A stretch of 64,000 nt of DNA from Melieria omissa. Taxonomy: Eukaryota > Arthropoda > Insecta > Diptera > Ulidiidae. The notes under the pieces were generated by a model that saw only the letters and a list, made by a program, of their open reading frames with translations, had not been told where the DNA came from and ran no database searches. Both the position numbers and the translations under genes were made by a program. Position 1 is the stretch's first letter; each line of letters begins with the position of its first letter. Positions 60,716 to 64,000 of this stretch are shown in pieces. The stretch lies in the NCBI GenBank assembly GCA_963971225.1, contig OZ020269.1:82994450-83058449 (forward strand), in the 5' to 3' direction.

Positions 60716-61284
60716 GGGTAGCGTGGTCCGAAACCGACCGGTGGTCCCATACCGACCTCCACATGTTTTCCAGTCATTATGCTGCCCCCCAAACTGTCGG
60801 TGGGGGCATTTAAAAGCTCTTACAACACTTATAAGTTGTAGGCGGAGAGCCATCATATTACACATTTTATTTCGTGGTTATGTGACGTGTTGTGTTTTCA
60901 CAGGAATAAAATTCATTTTTGAGCCTACACGGAACTTCAGTTACAAGTGCTTTATTGTTTTTTGAAAAATCAAAAGGTAAGTTTTTTATATTCGTTATGA
61001 CCTAAGCTTGAATAGGTGCTATCAAATTTTGATGAATTTTATTGTTGTAAGTGAATCCATGGGGGGGTCGGTTTCGGACCACGAGTTTTGAAAACAACAA
61101 ATATGCAAACTTTGAATATGACCTCGTTATTTAAAGAAAAAAGTTTCCAAAAACCTTGTCAAGCTACTTACAACCTAGAATAATGTTTATTCTAAAAAAA
61201 AAATTTGATTTGTGAAAAAATATCAAGTGAAAGCACTTTTATTGCATTTGCCAATTAGGCGGTCGGTTTCGGACCACTCTACCC
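60716..61284. mobile_element. 569-bp TA-flanked MITE with GGTCCGAAACCGACC termini
   Basis: Left TA-GGGTAGCGTGGTCCGAAACC and reversed right TA-GGGTAGAGTGGTCCGAAACC differ at one base over 20 and continue GACCG. TA lies at 60714-60715 and 61285-61286. The same word recurs inside (GGTCCCATACCGACC at 60743 and GGTCGGTTTCGGACC at about 61067). No coding capacity. Probably Tc1/mariner-mobilised. Confidence 0.85.
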
Positions 61285-61365
61285 TATAGTATATTGTTTT
61301 TGTTGGCTTAGCTCATGCTGGCAAAAATTAGTTGTTTGTTTTGGTTTTCAATTCATATTTATTAA

Positions 61366-61743
61366 CACGTTCGCGGACGTGATTGCTATAGCATTAATTT
61401 TCATAGTGATGCAAAATTACGTGAACGCTATAGTATGTAAATTTTAAAGCCAATTTTTAATTATTTAATTTTGTAAAACCTTAAATTTTGTAATTAATAT
61501 ATATTTCAAAGTAATGATGATGATTGATGATAGCATTTACGTCATCCTAGTTGGAAGAAGTTATCTATATTGTCGTTGATGCTATAGCATTCATTGCACA
61601 AGGTTGCACATATTTAATATTACAACATATACTTCATCATCATGATCATGATCATCATCATCATCATCATCATCGGATAACTAGTTAAAAAACAAAATTG
61701 CCTATTTTGCGGCTCACTGAAATTGCTACTGTCCATGAACGTG
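61366..61743. mobile_element. piggyBac-like MITE 3
   Basis: TTAA (61362-61365) then CACGTTCGCGGACG on the left; GTCCATGAACGTG then TTAA (61744-61747) on the right. The reversed right end, CACGTTCATGGAC, matches at 11 of 13. 378 bp, containing the ATC microsatellite and a repeated GCTATAGCATTMATT word. Confidence 0.7.
61636..61675. repeat. (ATC)n microsatellite
   Basis: CATCATCATGATCATGATC followed by about eight ATC units, inside the third piggyBac-like MITE. Confidence 0.85.
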
Positions 61744-61747
61744 TTAA

Positions 61748-62330
61748 GTCTTTAATTTTAAAACAAACTTTCAAATTAGAAAAAAATCAATTGCAAACTA
61801 AGTTTTGGTAAGCAAGAAAAACATCAACATAAAAAATCAAATAAGCAGATTTAGTGCCATCACTTTTACTGATTTGCCTTAAAATTAGAAAAAAAAACTA
61901 AAAAAAAAAACATTTAATGATATACAAATCGATACATACTATATAGTATATTTTTTTGCTAAAATACCAACAAATCAATTTGTTATACATTTTCTACTAA
62001 AAAATCCCGCTACATCGAAAAACTCTAAAACTTGTTCAAAATTAAAATAGTTTGAACGCAAACATTATCGAATCGATGTGACCATAATTAAATTCACAGC
62101 AAATTTGCAAAATCTCAATTAAGTTTCCAATACAGCAATGTTGTGAAATGGAAAATATTCCATGAAATTCGAAAGGGAATTATTTCTCCCCCATTAGTTC
62201 TATGCAATTTTGGTTTTTCATGTTTTTTGCGATTTTGAGGGGAGCACAATATTCTATAAACTTTTGCAATTTACTCTAAAAGCCTTCAGTGATTGTGGTT
62301 GTTGCTGCTGTTGCTGGCAATTTGAACATT
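61748..62330. other. AT-rich intronic sequence, nothing recognised
   Basis: No frames, repeats or transposon ends are recognised. Confidence 0.4.
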
Positions 62331-62690
62331 TGCAAACAAACATGACGCCAACGCCAACGCCGAGCACTGAATGTTCGCGTCAACAGCAACACTCAATTCG
62401 GCTCAACTCAACTCAATGACGCTTCGGCAACGGCGACCGGCGACAACAGCAGCGACAGCGACGGCAGCTCAGTGCACAGGGCGGACTCAGCACAGCTCAG
62501 CTCAGCTCGGCTCGGTTCGACGCAGTTGCAGCAACACCACAACAGACAGCAGCCGCAGCAGCAGCAACAACAACGAGCACACACTGTTGAAGGCAGCAAG
62601 AACCAGCCAGCTAGTTGGCGTGGCTGTCCCTCCGACCGTCCCAGTCGGTGCGAGAGCTGTTGTACGGGTATAAAATGATTTCAAAATAAA
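62331..62690. promoter_or_regulatory. GC-richer island with a TATA-box-like site
   Basis: CAACAGCAG/CGGCAG-rich sequence, with a tandem CTCAG/CTCGG run at about 62496-62520, stands between AT-rich blocks. GGGTATAAAATG (TATAAAA at 62669-62675, + strand) has a TATA consensus. No initiator or gene is evident downstream. Could be a promoter, an enhancer or chance. Confidence 0.25.
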
Positions 62691-62794
62691 CCAAGTGTGA
62701 CGACACCATAAATCCAAACTTATTAGGGTCAAGTAGAATGGAATAGAGAAGCGCCGCATTTCTGTGCAACCGTGCGAGCGCTTGTACGCGAGTG

Positions 62795-62813
62795 TGCGTG
62801 TGTGTGTGTGTGT
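62795..62813. repeat. (TG)n microsatellite
   Basis: GTGTGCGTGTGTGTGTGTGT run. Confidence 0.75.
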
Positions 62814-62929
62814 CTGACTGTTTTAGTTCATGTGGTTGGAAACGTTTTGTCGATGTACTCGGTACATAAATGTAAATATTAACCAAACGCAGGGATTCAA
62901 TTCTTCCCTGTAATTGCGACACTTATTTC

Positions 62930-64000
62930 AATAGTAAAATATTAAAAAAAAAATTTATGTAATGAAAAAAAAATATTTTTCAAATCAAATATTTACGCAA
63001 TTTTTTATTTTCAGATTTTTGCTTTTCAATTTTGATTTAACTAACAAATGTATTTTGAACAACAAACAAAATAATTTTAAGTTGATATTTATTTTTAAAT
63101 TTTTTTATTCGAAATTTAAAAATTTAATGTAAATTTTAGTAGTTTTTAATAATTTTTTTAATTAAAGTTTAAAATTTTTCAGAAATGTTAATTTTTGCTA
63201 AATATTATTTTAGTTTTTTTATTTTAATAATTTTTGTTTAATTTTTTTTTTAATTTAATAAAATATATTCCGTTTAAATTTTTTCGGAAATGTTAATTTT
63301 TGCTAAATACTATCTTTTTAATATGAATGGATTAGTTTGTTTAATGTATATGCACAATTAATTAAAAAAAAATTTTAAAATAATTTTTTTTAAATTTAAA
63401 ATAATTTTAAAATAATTTTTTTTAATCCAGTTTTTTATTTCCTGTTAAATATTTTTTTTTAATTTTTGTTAAATACATACATAAATAATTTGTATTTACA
63501 GTTATTTATATTCTTTATTATGATATTTATTACTCAATATGTATTCGATTTGTTAACTCAGTGAATTAAAAAAATATAAAATAATTTTAAATTGTAATAA
63601 ATTCAGATATTTTTGTAATTGTCATGATATCAGTTTTGTTGATATAAAACACATAATTTAAAATGAAGAAATTAAATAAAAATTATTATTTAAAAAAAAT
63701 TAATTAAATATTAAAAAAATAAAAATAATATGAGAAATTTAACACTATTTTTTTTTATTTTTAATAAAAACTCATTTTCGTTTAATTTTGTTTTCATTTT
63801 AAATTTTGTTTTTAATATCAACGATTTATATTTTTTAGTCTTTATCAACATTTTTGATATTTAAAATAAAACAGATAAAAATATAAAAAAATATTAATAT
63901 ATTAAATATTAAACCGAACTTTTCTATAAACCTATAAACAAATTCCTTAAATTGTTATAAAAATTCAAAACTAAACTAACCTAAAGATTGATGTACTTAT
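62930..64000. repeat. AT-rich low-complexity block
   Basis: Extreme AT content to the window end. A word pair, TTCRGAAATGTTAATTTTTG then CTAAATA, occurs at about 63179 and 63284, a ~105-bp spaced duplication. AAAATAATTTTTTTTAA recurs near 63370-63425. No genes. Confidence 0.5.

Larger units (their letters stand above)
9412..64000 (-). other. mam: mam intron upstream of the exon (partial, over 54 kb)
   Basis: No open frame resembling the N-terminal part of Mastermind or another host protein is found upstream of the acceptor. I infer this is one large intron, in line with the very large mam introns of Drosophila; an unrelated nested gene made of small exons cannot be excluded. Its contents (transposons, tandem repeats, GC-richer islands) are listed as separate features. 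Confidence 0.65.

Noticed and set aside
62371..62673. Plus-strand frame of 100 codons in the GC island
   Set aside because: Translation of CAG/CAA and CTCAG repeats; overlapping frames open on both strands.

Overview
The window is eukaryotic and almost certainly from a higher fly, most likely a tephritid fruit fly. Three things point there: one large glycine-, glutamine- and asparagine-rich exon on the minus strand (7270-9411) that I recognise as the main coding exon of the Notch co-activator gene mastermind (mam); very AT-rich flanks with CA/TG microsatellites; and a decayed mariner element at about 59.5-60.7 kb with a DD41D catalytic spacing, the spacing I know from the rosa mariners first described in Ceratitis and other tephritids. 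Species cannot be fixed from sequence alone.

Layout. Positions 1-7263 are the intron downstream of the mam exon; 9412-64000 appears to be more than 54 kb of the intron upstream of it. I find no second host coding exon: the N-terminal Notch/CSL-binding exon and the C-terminal exons of mam must lie outside the window. Other open frames are short, low-complexity or antisense to mam, or belong to transposons. Blocks of moderate GC content (about 30.1-31.3, 34.3-34.7, 37.3-38.0 and 62.3-62.7 kb) stand out from the AT-rich background and may hold enhancers, alternative promoters or 5' UTR exons.

The intron holds many mobile elements, several with both ends and target duplications readable. (1) 49125-54200 is a hAT element (ZMYM/DUF4371-type transposase, 12+ bp TIRs, perfect 8-bp TSD) carrying a nested 1310-bp Tc1/mariner-like DD37E element (50255-51564, TA duplication). 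(2) 22964-23914 is a pogo/Tigger-like element whose HTH-coding region is split by a tRNA-derived SINE (23359-23753, 15-bp TSD); a shorter relative is at 45827-46245. (3) Two copies of a ~240-bp TA-flanked MITE (28122-28358, 32334-32583) lie in opposite orientation, the second nested in a hAT-type MITE (32180-32733). (4) Three MITEs are flanked by TTAA, as in piggyBac (28673-29190, 39991-40419, 61366-61743). (5) 60716-61284 is a 569-bp TA-flanked MITE next to the rosa-like mariner. (6) Decayed non-LTR retrotransposon 3' regions occur at about 27.2 and 35.2 kb; the first shares its 3' tail with the SINE, suggesting a LINE/SINE partnership.

Tandem repeats include a TGTGACAG-rich family that surrounds and was interrupted by the hAT element, three ~150-210-bp AT-rich units near 10 kb, three 42-bp units near 11.7 kb, and a 2 x 103-bp duplication near 19.6 kb. 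Several kilobase-scale blocks have strong A-versus-T strand asymmetry. I see no bacterial, viral, CRISPR or operon-type system; the notable biology is the nested transposon record within a developmental gene's giant intron.
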